DNA from: Burkholderiales bacterium
GTDB taxonomy: Bacteria > Pseudomonadota > Gammaproteobacteria > Burkholderiales > Burkholderiaceae_C
Reading direction: 5' to 3'
NCBI GenBank assembly: GCA_025350145.1
Contig: JANXYH010000007.1
Coordinates: 1-48,695 of the forward strand
Length of the DNA stretch: 48,695 nt
Each line of letters opens with the position of its first letter. The stretch's first letter is position 1. Both the position numbers and the translations under genes were made by a program. The notes under the pieces are model-generated. The model had not been told where the DNA came from. It saw nothing but the letters and a program-made list of their open reading frames with translations, and ran no database searches. Positions 8,719 to 16,220 of this stretch are shown here, one piece after another.

Positions 8719-10533
8719 ATGCGCCTCTCGACCCGAATCTGGCTGCCCACCGCCATCCTCAGCCTGTCGCTGGCCGGCCTGGCCAGCCTCATGCTGCTGC
8801 GCACCCAGGTCGATCTGCACGACAACGAGTTGCGGCTCAGCGATCAGCAGGCCAAGGTCATTGACAGCCAAGCCTGGACTACGCTGACCCAGGGCAACGC
8901 GATCCGCACCCAGGCGACGCTGCAAGGCGGCGATCCGGCCCTGGACGCGGTCCTGGGTGTGGAGATGACGGCGGTATCCCAGCGAATCACCGAGATCCAG
9001 CAGCGCATCAGCGCGCGTTCACCGGACGGCGAAGAAAAGGCGGCGCTGGACCGCATCGACGCCGCCCGCAAGGCCTACCTCGGCGCCCGCGATGTCGCCA
9101 AGAAGCTCAAGACCGAGGGTCAGGCCGAGGCGGCACGTGCTGCCTGGGCCAACCAGGTGCAGGCGCCGCTGGCCGGCTACCTGGCCAGCCAGCAGGCCTA
9201 TGTCGAGCTGCAGACCGAACGCAGCCGGGCGCAGCGCGCCAGCGCCGCCGCCGCGCAGATGACCATGCTCTGGCGCGTCGCCGGCGCGCTGGCGCTGCTC
9301 GCCGCCGGGCTGCTGGTCGCCACCGCGCTGGTGGTGCGCGCGATCTCGCGGCCGCTGGCCGGCCTGGCCGACGTCGCCCGGCGCATCGGCGAGGGCGATC
9401 TGACGGTGGAGGTCGAGGCCGATCGCGACGACGAGGTCGGCGCCGTCAGCCGCTCGCTGGCGCAGATGCGCGACGCCCTGCGCGGCATCGTCGGCCAGGT
9501 GCGTCAATCGGCCGAATCGATCCAGTTGGCCAGCGCCGAAGTGGCCTCGGGCAACCTCGACCTGTCACAGCGCACCGAGCAAGCTGCCTCCAGCTTGCAG
9601 CAGACCGCCGGCTCGATCGAGCAGTTGACCAGCCACGTGCGCCAGAGCGCCGATTCCGCCGCCCAGGCCAACCAGCTTGCCGCCTCGGCGTCCAGCGCGG
9701 CCACCCGTGGCGGCGAGGTGGTGGCCAAGGTCGTCAGCACCATGGACGACATCAACATCGCCTCCAAGCGCATTGCCGACATCATCGGCACGATCGACGG
9801 GATTGCCTTTCAGACCAACATCCTGGCCCTGAACGCGGCGGTCGAGGCCGCCCGGGCCGGCGAACAAGGCCGCGGCTTCGCAGTCGTGGCCGGCGAGGTG
9901 CGCAGCCTGGCGCAGCGCAGCGCCGAGGCGGCGCGCGAGATCAAGGGCCTGATCAGCGCCAGCGTCGAGAAGGTCGAGACCGGCGCCAAGTTGGTCGGCG
10001 ATGCCGGCGCGACCATGACCGACATCGTCAGCAGCGTGCAGCGCGTCAGCGCCATCATTGCCGAGATCACCACCGCCTCGGCCGGGCAAAGCAGCGGCAT
10101 CGTCTCGGTCAACAGCGCGGTCGGCGAACTCGACCAGATGACCCAGCAGAACGCGGCGCTGGTCGAACAGTCCGCCGCCGCTGCCGAGAGCCTGCGCGAC
10201 CAGGCCAAGCGCCTGAGCCAGGCGATCTCGGTGTTCCAGATCCGCGCGCCGGGACCGGAGTCCGGCGGCGCGGCGCGGCGGCTGGACCTGGGCGACGCCG
10301 CCTCCACCCAGGCCAACGCCGCCTCCAAGCCGGCTGCTGTGCCTGCGTCGACCACAGCGCGGCCCAGCGCCGCCTCGTGGCCTACCGCCACCAGTTCCCG
10401 ATCCACCACCGGCGCCGCAGCCGAGGTCGCCCGGCCGGCCGCAAAACCCATCGCCAAACCCGCCGCGCCCAGCGCCAGCACCGCTGCCGCGGCCAAGGCC
10501 AGCACGGCCGACGACGAGTGGGAGACGTTCTGA
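8719..10533 (+). CDS. methyl-accepting chemotaxis protein with C-terminal EWETF tether
   Basis: A 604-residue chemoreceptor with TM1 at about residues 5-27, a periplasmic four-helix-bundle region, TM2 at about 183-208, HAMP, and a signalling domain whose tip is nearly identical to that of the receptor at 6413. It differs in having an Ala/Pro/Ser-rich linker of about 90 residues after the coiled coil that ends in EWETF. This closely matches the NWETF pentapeptide with which major enterobacterial receptors bind CheR and CheB. The linker and pentapeptide imply methylation-based adaptation, yet cheR and cheB are not in the window. It is the last gene of the operon before the Tn3-type unit, 64 bp downstream. 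Confidence 0.96.
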   Translation: MRLSTRIWLPTAILSLSLAGLASLMLLRTQVDLHDNELRLSDQQAKVIDSQAWTTLTQGNAIRTQATLQGGDPALDAVLGVEMTAVSQRITEIQQRISARSPDGEEKAALDRIDAARKAYLGARDVAKKLKTEGQAEAARAAWANQVQAPLAGYLASQQAYVELQTERSRAQRASAAAAQMTMLWRVAGALALLAAGLLVATALVVRAISRPLAGLADVARRIGEGDLTVEVEADRDDEVGAVSRSLAQMRDALRGIVGQVRQSAESIQLASAEVASGNLDLSQRTEQAASSLQQTAGSIEQLTSHVRQSADSAAQANQLAASASSAATRGGEVVAKVVSTMDDINIASKRIADIIGTIDGIAFQTNILALNAAVEAARAGEQGRGFAVVAGEVRSLAQRSAEAAREIKGLISASVEKVETGAKLVGDAGATMTDIVSSVQRVSAIIAEITTASAGQSSGIVSVNSAVGELDQMTQQNAALVEQSAAAAESLRDQAKRLSQAISVFQIRAPGPESGGAARRLDLGDAASTQANAASKPAAVPASTTARPSAASWPTATSSRSTTGAAAEVARPAAKPIAKPAAPSASTAAAAKASTADDEWETF

Positions 10534-10597
10534 GCATCGCCCCCAAAATCGACCGCTTCGCGTCAATCCCCGCCAGGGCTCAGGCAAACGCCGGAGC

Positions 10598-10631
10598 GGG
10601 GTCGTATCAGAAAACGAAATTCGAAGTACGT
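10598..10631 (+). repeat. left terminal inverted repeat, Tn3 type
   Basis: The 34-bp left end matches the right end at 31 of 34 positions, with mismatches at positions 9, 20 and 25 of the repeat. It begins with GGGG, the typical first bases of Tn3-family ends. It starts 64 bp after the stop codon of the upstream receptor gene. Confidence 0.8.
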
Positions 10632-10948
10632 TGAATCCGTGACCTGACCCACCCCAAAGGTCCGCCAGCGGCGCTTCGACAGCCGAATATGTGCACGCGC
10701 AGCGTTGCCCAAGCCATCGCCGACTGGCCAGACTTGGCCGGTCGCGTATTTCCTGCGCTGGGTGCGGTCAAGGCGCTTGGTTTGTCGCCCCTGCACCTTG
10801 GCGAGCCCATGCCGTAACCCGTGCGGTAGCCGACTTTCAGGATCGGTGAACCCGATTGGGGCTCAGGTTGGCCCTCAGCCTCCAGCACTGTCCCCATCGG
10901 CATTCACCCTGCAGGTGAGGCGTTCTGGGCAGTGGGGTCACGGATTCA
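10632..10948. repeat. 317-bp relic with 13-bp inverted ends inside the Tn3-type unit
   Basis: TGAATCCGTGACC at 10632-10644 recurs inverted at 10936-10948. The left copy abuts the left Tn3-type end. The interior has no gene that I recognise: the best plus-strand reading is a 42-codon frame at 10689-10817, and minus-strand frames are short and not family-like. It could be a small miniature element or the remains of an insertion sequence. This stretch makes up most of the 468-bp space between the receptor gene and mntA. Confidence 0.4.
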
Positions 10949-11001
10949 GGGAAATGTTATTCTCGACCCCTTACCATTGCGATGAGTTTTGACAAGCGAG
11001 G

Positions 11002-11298
11002 ATGCCCGTGCGCCCGTCCGTTGTGCTGGACCTGAAGCGAAGTGCAGTGCGTGAAGCGGTGAACCGCTTTCGCACGGCGAACCTGCGTGTCTTTGGTTCG
11101 GTGCTGCATGGCACCGACCGGGATGGCAGCGACCTTGATCTCTTGGTCGATGCGATGCCAGGCGCCACGTTATTGGACTTGGGCGGTCTGCAAGACGATC
11201 TGGAAACGCTGCTCGGTATTCACGTTGATTTGCTGACGCCTGGCGACTTGCCGCCGAAGTTCCGCGCCAAAGTGCTGGCGGAGGCCCAGCCGGTATGA
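11002..11298 (+). CDS. mntA: MntA-type nucleotidyltransferase antitoxin
   Basis: A 98-residue minimal nucleotidyltransferase (MNT) protein. The signature G32-S33 followed by D44-x-D46 (FGSVLHGT...SDLDLLVD) is the catalytic motif that binds metal and ATP. Established work on MntA/HepT systems shows that MntA neutralises the HEPN toxin by adding AMP to a tyrosine near the toxin active site. The ATG at 11002 has GAGG immediately in front of it, which is too close; GTG at 11008 is spaced better from the same GAGG, so the true protein may be two residues shorter. The stop overlaps hepT (ATGA). It is carried inside the Tn3-ended unit. Confidence 0.88.
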   Translation: MPVRPSVVLDLKRSAVREAVNRFRTANLRVFGSVLHGTDRDGSDLDLLVDAMPGATLLDLGGLQDDLETLLGIHVDLLTPGDLPPKFRAKVLAEAQPV

Positions 11299-11681
11299 AT
11301 GAGAACCGTCTGCCGGATTATATCGATCACATACAGCTGGCCGCAGCAGACGCGTGCCAATTCATGGAAGGGTTGGCCAAGGACGATTTCCTGGCCGACA
11401 AGCGCACCCAGCAGGCCGTCATCATGAGCCTCATCATCATCGGCGAGGCCGCGACGAAGGTGATCGAAGGCTTTGCCGCGTTCACTCAGGCGCACCCCGA
11501 GGTGCCCTGGCGCAACATGCGCGGCATGCGCAATCGCATGGCCCACGGCTATTTCGACATCGACCTCAATGTGGTGTGGGAGACGGCGCAGGAATGGCTG
11601 CCGGAGTTGCTGGAGCAGCTACCTGCCGTGCGCCTGGATGCCGACAATGAAGTCCGCAACGACGAAGGAATGGAGCCATGA
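11295..11681 (+). CDS. hepT: HepT-type HEPN ribonuclease toxin (DUF86)
   Basis: A 128-residue all-helical HEPN protein. The catalytic motif of HEPN RNases is R79-x4-H84, followed by Y86 (RNRMAHGYF). This R-x4-H-x-Y form is the one in which the tyrosine is AMPylated by the partner MntA. The protein cleaves RNA when free, as known for the family; nothing in the sequence suggests inactivation. It starts with ATG overlapping the mntA stop by 4 bp, and its own stop overlaps the next ATG at 11678. Cognate toxin and antitoxin in this order and overlap make the pair a confident call. Confidence 0.9.
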   Translation: MNENRLPDYIDHIQLAAADACQFMEGLAKDDFLADKRTQQAVIMSLIIIGEAATKVIEGFAAFTQAHPEVPWRNMRGMRNRMAHGYFDIDLNVVWETAQEWLPELLEQLPAVRLDADNEVRNDEGMEP

Positions 11682-11887
11682 CCTCTTACATTTTCCCGCC
11701 ACCGCCACTGGATGTGCATTGTTCCAAACGCAACAGGACGGTGGTTATTGCTGTGAACCCAAGCAAGCCGGGTATCGAGTCTGAATGTAGCGACGCCAAC
11801 TGCCTTATTGCACACGACCCGAGTTATCAGCTGATCGGGGCCGACGGAACACTCTTTAGTTTCCCTGAGGTACACCCGGATGCTTAA
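11678..11887 (+). CDS. small protein of unknown function, third gene of the MntA/HepT operon
   Basis: A 69-residue protein that I do not recognise. It starts with ATG overlapping the hepT stop (ATGA), with GGAG just upstream, so it is translationally coupled to the toxin gene. It has three cysteines (C15, C37, C42) and H46, a spacing that could bind a metal but matches no motif I know. There is no signal peptide or membrane segment. Base composition is lower in GC than the host genes. It might be a modulator of the toxin-antitoxin pair or unrelated cargo. That it is a real gene is inferred from overlap, ribosome-binding site and operon position. Confidence 0.5.
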   Translation: MTSYIFPPPPLDVHCSKRNRTVVIAVNPSKPGIESECSDANCLIAHDPSYQLIGADGTLFSFPEVHPDA

Positions 11888-12065
11888 CGTTTATGTGTCG
11901 TGGGAATGCGTTAGCGATGGCAAGACAAGAGACGGTGCGAATTTCAAATGCCTTATGGGGCAGTTGCGCGATGAGGGTTACAAACTCGACATTGATACGC
12001 CAATCGGAAAACACTCGTTCACATCAACGCAAACGTTCGACGCATATTTTGAATTACTGGCATGA
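11880..12065 (+). CDS. small protein of unknown function, fourth gene of the Tn3-type unit
   Basis: A 61-residue protein that I do not recognise, starting MLNVYVSWECVSDGK. It overlaps the end of the previous gene by 8 bp, and a TGAGGT stretch lies about 8 bp before the ATG. It contains two cysteines and is AT-rich (KHSFTSTQTFDAYFELL region), unlike the neighbouring genes, which suggests transfer. It ends about 50 bp before the right inverted repeat. No function can be assigned. Confidence 0.45.
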   Translation: MLNVYVSWECVSDGKTRDGANFKCLMGQLRDEGYKLDIDTPIGKHSFTSTQTFDAYFELLA

Positions 12066-12111
12066 TGACACACGCGCTATACCGCTGGGAGCCAGCCTCG
12101 GCACAGTCTTG

Positions 12112-12145
12112 ACGTACTTCAAATTCCGTTTTCTGAGACGACCCC
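12112..12145 (-). repeat. right terminal inverted repeat, Tn3 type
   Basis: Read on the minus strand, this 34-bp end starts GGGGTCGTCTCAGAAAACG, which agrees, from memory, with the first bases of Tn21/Tn501 ends. It lies 40 bp from the stop codon of the convergent permease gene, so the insertion has disrupted neither neighbour. Confidence 0.8.
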
Positions 12146-12185
12146 AAGCGGTCCTTGGCGTTGCGGGTGCGCTGAGGTCGGCCGG

Positions 12186-14735
12186 CTACTCGGCGACGCG
12201 GCGCAGGCTGTCCATCACCGGCCGCCGCAGCACCTCGCGCAGCCCCCACCAGCCGGCCGCCAGGGCCAGCCCGGCGCCTGAGGCGGTGCCGCCGACCAGC
12301 ACCCATGGCGATGGCGCCCAGGCGAACTCGAACACCTGCCGGGCTATGGCGCCGCCCAGGACCATCGCTGCGGCCGAGGCCAGGAATCCGGCCAGCGCGC
12401 CGACCCCGAGCAACTCACTGCGCTGCACCGCCCGCAGCAGGCCGCTGCCGGCGCCGACCGCGCGCATCACCGCGTACTCGCGCGCCCGGCTCTCGCGCGT
12501 CGCCGTGACCGCCGCAAACAGCACCACCAGCCCGGCGGCCAGGGTGAAGCCGAACAAGAATTCCACCGCCAGGATCACCTGGTCCAGCACCCGCTGCACC
12601 TGCGCCAGCGAGGCCGACACGTCGACGTCGGTGATGTTCGGAAACTGGCGCACCAGGGCGGCGTCGAAGTTCGCCGTGCGCGGCGCCTTGAACGCGCTGA
12701 TGTAGGTCAGCGGCACGCCGGGCTCGGGCTGGCCTTGCGGCCACATGACATAGAAGTTGACCCGCATCGAGCCCCAATCGACCTTGCGCAGGCTGCTGAT
12801 CCGGCCCTCCTGCAACTGGCCGGCGACGTCGAAGCGCAGGCTGTCGCCGAGCTTCAGACCCAGGCTCTGGGCCAGGCTGGTTTCGACGCTCAGCGCATTG
12901 CGTTCGTCGGTCAGCCAGGCGCCAGCGGCCACGCTGTTGTATGCCGGCAAAGTGCTCGAGTGGCTGAGGTTGAACTCGCGGCTGGCCCAGCGCCGGGCGC
13001 GCTCGTCGGGCAGTTTGTCCAGCGCCAGCGGCTGGCCGTTGATCGCCACCAACCGGCCGCGGATCATCGGGTACCAGTCGAAGCGCGCCACCCCGGCGGC
13101 GCGCAGCGCGGCCTGGAAGGCCTCGCCCTGCTCGGGCTGGATGTTGATGACGAAGCGGTCCGGCGCGTCCGGCGGGGTGGTGCTGCGCCAGGCGTCGATC
13201 AGGTCGGTGCGCAGCAGCACCAGCAGGATCAGCGCCAGCAGCCCGACCGCCAGTGCCGAGACTTGCAGCACCGCGAACGCCGGCCTGGCCGAGAGCTGGC
13301 GGGTGGCCAGCACCAGGGCGCGCGGCGCCGAGGATGCTGCCGGCACGACCCAGCGCAGCAGCAGCACCGCGAGCAGCCCGAGCCCGGCGAACACCGCCAC
13401 CGCAGCGGCGAAGCCTGCGACCACCAACAGACCCAGGGTTGAATCGCCGGACACCGCCAGCAGCAGCCCGGCAAAGCCCAGGCCACCGGCAGTCAGCACG
13501 CCCAGCGGCGCCAGGCGCAGGCCGCCGATGTCACGGCGGATCACGCGCAGCGGCGGCACCTGCGCCAGTTGCAGCACGGGAGGCAGGCCGAACGCCACCA
13601 GCAGCGTCATGCCCACGCCCAGGCCAAACAGGGCCGGCAGCGGTGTGGCCGCCGGCAGCACCGTGTCCATCAGGCCGGTCAGCAGTTGGACGAAGACGAA
13701 ATGCAGGGCGAAACCGGCGGCCACCCCGGCCGTGCTGGCGAGCAGACCGACCGCGCCGAACTGCAGCGCATAGGCGCCGGCAATCGCCCGCTGCGGCGCG
13801 CCCAGCACCCGCAGCATGGCGCTGTCGTCGAGGTGGCGCTGGGCGTAGTCGCGCGCCGCGATCGCCACCGCCACCGCCGCCAGCAGCGCCGCCAGCAGCG
13901 CCACCAGGTTGAGGAAGCGCTGCGCCCGGTCCAGCGTCTGGCGCATCTCGGGCCGGCCGGTCTCCAGCGACTCCAACCGCAGCCCGGGCACCAGCGCGGC
14001 CTTGCTGCGGTCCTGCACCCAGGCGGTGTAGGCGGCGACATCGGCCTGGCGGTGGTCGGCCGCCGCCACGGCCAGCCGGTAGGTGATGCGGCTGGCCGGC
14101 TGGACCAGGGCGGTGGCCGCCAGGTCGAGGGCGTTGAGCATCACCCTGGGCGCAAAACCGAGGAAACCGGCACCCCGGTCGGGCTCCTGCACGATCATCC
14201 GGGCGATGGTGAACCGCGCGTCGCCTAGCAGCAGGCTGTCGCCAATGCCCAGCCCGAGCACATCCAACAGGCCGGGCTCGACCCAGACCTGGCCACGCGG
14301 CGGGCCGCTGGCCTGGGCGCTGACCGGCCCGTCGCGGCGGTCGCGCAACTGCATTGCGCCGCGCAGCGGGTATTGGGCGTCTACCGCCTTCAGCGACACC
14401 AGCCGGGCCTGGCCGCCCTTGTCGTCCTGGGCCCGCGCCATGCTCGGGAAACTGGCGCTGACCGAGACCTTCAAACCCAGCGCCAACGCCTTGGCGTGGA
14501 ACTCGGTCGGCGCCGGCTGGTCGCTGGCGATGACCGCGTCGCCGCCCAGCATCGCCCGGGCGTCGCGGGCCAGGGCGGCCTCGATGCGGGCGGCGAAGAA
14601 GCCGACCGCCGTCAGCGCCGCCACTGCCAGCACCACCGCCACCATCAGCAGCCGCAGCTCACCGGCGCGGAAGTCGCGCCAACCCTGGCGCCAGGCCAGA
14701 CGGACGATGGAGACGGGCAGGACGGTGTCGTTCAT
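12186..14735 (-). CDS. FtsX-like ABC transporter permease (YbbP type)
   Basis: A large (849 residues) membrane protein of the FtsX-like permease group that includes YbbP. The N-terminus has a positively charged stretch and one membrane helix (near residues 26-48), then a large extracytoplasmic region. It continues with clusters of membrane helices at about 270-440 and 470-500, a second periplasmic region, and three C-terminal helices. Such permeases work with a LolD-like ATPase, usually encoded next to it, but no ATPase gene is adjacent here. The first possible start is GTG at 14744; ATG at 14735 is preferred. The substrate is unknown. Confidence 0.85.
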   Translation of the reverse strand: MNDTVLPVSIVRLAWRQGWRDFRAGELRLLMVAVVLAVAALTAVGFFAARIEAALARDARAMLGGDAVIASDQPAPTEFHAKALALGLKVSVSASFPSMARAQDDKGGQARLVSLKAVDAQYPLRGAMQLRDRRDGPVSAQASGPPRGQVWVEPGLLDVLGLGIGDSLLLGDARFTIARMIVQEPDRGAGFLGFAPRVMLNALDLAATALVQPASRITYRLAVAAADHRQADVAAYTAWVQDRSKAALVPGLRLESLETGRPEMRQTLDRAQRFLNLVALLAALLAAVAVAIAARDYAQRHLDDSAMLRVLGAPQRAIAGAYALQFGAVGLLASTAGVAAGFALHFVFVQLLTGLMDTVLPAATPLPALFGLGVGMTLLVAFGLPPVLQLAQVPPLRVIRRDIGGLRLAPLGVLTAGGLGFAGLLLAVSGDSTLGLLVVAGFAAAVAVFAGLGLLAVLLLRWVVPAASSAPRALVLATRQLSARPAFAVLQVSALAVGLLALILLVLLRTDLIDAWRSTTPPDAPDRFVINIQPEQGEAFQAALRAAGVARFDWYPMIRGRLVAINGQPLALDKLPDERARRWASREFNLSHSSTLPAYNSVAAGAWLTDERNALSVETSLAQSLGLKLGDSLRFDVAGQLQEGRISSLRKVDWGSMRVNFYVMWPQGQPEPGVPLTYISAFKAPRTANFDAALVRQFPNITDVDVSASLAQVQRVLDQVILAVEFLFGFTLAAGLVVLFAAVTATRESRAREYAVMRAVGAGSGLLRAVQRSELLGVGALAGFLASAAAMVLGGAIARQVFEFAWAPSPWVLVGGTASGAGLALAAGWWGLREVLRRPVMDSLRRVAE

Positions 14736-14926
14736 GGCCGGCACAGTACACCAGCCCGTGCGGCCAGGCGCTGGCGCCCCCGACCGAGGCCGCAGTGCTG
14801 GGCAGCTTCAGGCACAGGCTGCGGATGGTCTTCGGCCCTGGCCTGCGGCTGCCTGGGTATGGCCGCCTGCGCCTTGGGTCCGTCGGCAACCCTGATCGCG
14901 GCCTGCGTAACTGCCGCAGCGCGGCC

Positions 14927-16009
14927 TCAGCGCCCGCCGGGCACCTGCCCGACCACGCCCTGCACCAGCCAGTCCATCGTGGCGATCTGCGCGTCGCTCA
15001 GCGCGCCCTGCGCCAGCCGCACCTGGCCGAGGTTGTCGCGCAGCGGCGCGGCAAAGGGTTGCAAGCGCCGATCCAGGATCGATTGGCGCAGCCGTTCGAG
15101 GTCGGCCAGTTCAGCCGCCGGCAATCCGGCCCTGAGTGCGCTGAGCTGCACCAGGCCCTCACGCATGCCGTCCCAGACCGGCGTGTTGCTCCAGCGGCCC
15201 TGGATGATCGACCTCGCCACCCGGGTGTAGTACGGCCCCCAGTGGTGGCTGACCGTCGCCAACTGGGCCTTGGGCGCAAAGCCGGCCATGTCGCTCTGGT
15301 AGGCCAGCAGAGCCAGGCCTTTCTCTTCGGCCACCTGGGCAACGGCCGGCGAGCCGCTGTGGTTGGTCAGCACATCCACGCCCTGGGCGACCAGGGCCAA
15401 GGCCGCATCGCGTTCGCGGGCCGGATCGAACCAGGCGTTGAGCCACAGCACCCGCACCTGCGCCGCCGGGTTGGCCGCGCGCATGCCCAGGGTGAAGGCG
15501 TTGATGCCCTGTACCACCTCGGGCACCGGAAATCCAGCCACATAGCCGGCCTGGCCGGTTTTGCTGTGCCTGCCCGCCAGCCAGCCCGCCAGCCAGCGCG
15601 CCTCGTAGTAGCGGGCGTTGTAGGTCGCCAGGTTGGGCGCGGACTTGTAGCCGCCTGCATGCAGGAACTGGACCTGCGGAAACTCCGCCGCCACCCGCAG
15701 CGCTGGCTCCAGGTAGCCGAAGCTGGTGGCCACCACCAGGCCGCAGCCGTCGCGCGCCAGGTCGCGCATCACCCGCTCGCTGTCGGCGCCCTCGGCCACG
15801 GCCTCGACGAACCGGCTCCTGACCTGCTCGCCCAGCGCCTTGTCCATGGCCTGGCGGCCCAGCTCATGCTGGTAGGTCCAGCCGGCCTGGCCGACCGGGC
15901 TGACATAGACGAAACAAGCCTGCAAGGGCGCGGCCGCAAGCGGCAAGGCGATTGCCGCACTGAAAGCGGCGACCCAAGGCGCCAGGCGGCGCCAGAGGTT
16001 TTTGTGCAT
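14927..16009 (-). CDS. BMP-family substrate-binding protein
   Basis: A 360-residue periplasmic binding protein of the BMP/PnrA-like group, whose members bind nucleosides or related ligands for ABC importers. The N-terminus has an Arg-containing start and a hydrophobic core (about 10-27). The mature part begins near FVYVSPVGQAGWTYQHELGR, typical of this group. The motif LQAC at 29-32 could be read as a lipobox, but the cysteine falls in the first strand, so ordinary signal peptidase cleavage is also possible. ATG at 16009 has GAGG 7 nt upstream and is the chosen start. No permease or ATPase genes are adjacent. It is divergent from the DppA-like gene. Confidence 0.85.
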   Translation of the reverse strand: MHKNLWRRLAPWVAAFSAAIALPLAAAPLQACFVYVSPVGQAGWTYQHELGRQAMDKALGEQVRSRFVEAVAEGADSERVMRDLARDGCGLVVATSFGYLEPALRVAAEFPQVQFLHAGGYKSAPNLATYNARYYEARWLAGWLAGRHSKTGQAGYVAGFPVPEVVQGINAFTLGMRAANPAAQVRVLWLNAWFDPARERDAALALVAQGVDVLTNHSGSPAVAQVAEEKGLALLAYQSDMAGFAPKAQLATVSHHWGPYYTRVARSIIQGRWSNTPVWDGMREGLVQLSALRAGLPAAELADLERLRQSILDRRLQPFAAPLRDNLGQVRLAQGALSDAQIATMDWLVQGVVGQVPGGR

Positions 16010-16047
16010 GGTTGACCTCGACATGGCCCCGGGTGGATGAATGCCAA

Positions 16048-16077
16048 GCGCCGGTCTCGGGGGCACGAGACCGGCGC
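16048..16077. promoter_or_regulatory. perfect 12-bp inverted repeat between divergent binding-protein genes
   Basis: GCGCCGGTCTCG at 16048-16059 pairs exactly with CGAGACCGGCGC at 16066-16077 across a 6-nt loop. It sits in the 211-bp space between the divergent BMP and DppA-like genes. No T run follows on either strand, so it is more likely an operator or a 5'-UTR hairpin than a terminator. Confidence 0.45.
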
Positions 16078-16220
16078 AGGGGCGTGATTGTCGCCGCACC
16101 CGCATACACATCCGCAGACAAACCCGCAGGCGCCGCCGCCCCACCCAGGCCAGGGTTGGCACGGGCATGCCGCCAGTGGCGCCGGTCGTAGCATTCCCGG
16201 CACCCACAGGAGGCTCCGCC

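Larger units (their letters stand above)
10598..12145. mobile_element. Tn3-family TIR-bounded unit without transposase, carrying a MNT/HEPN module
   Basis: A 1548-bp unit bounded by inverted repeats at 10598-10631 and 12112-12145. Each begins GGGGTCGT and includes TCAGAAAACG and GAAGTACGT, the layout of Tn21-subgroup Tn3-family ends. Inside are mntA, hepT and two small unknown genes, all on the plus strand and overlapping, plus a 317-bp relic with its own inverted ends. No tnpA, tnpR or IS transposase is visible, so any movement would need a transposase supplied in trans, as known for Tn3-derived miniature elements. The flanking 5 bp (GGAGC left, AAGCG right) do not form a perfect target duplication. 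The base composition is more AT-rich than the surroundings, most clearly after 11680. Confidence 0.75.

Noticed and set aside
10563-10903. Minus-strand frames in the relic beside the left Tn3-type end as a transposase piece
   Set aside because: No transposase motif can be read; only the inverted ends are supported.
10593-12150. A 5-bp target-site duplication around the Tn3-type unit
   Set aside because: Left GGAGC and right AAGCG do not match. Shifting the left border one base gives GAGCG against AAGCG, still not exact, so I do not claim a duplication.
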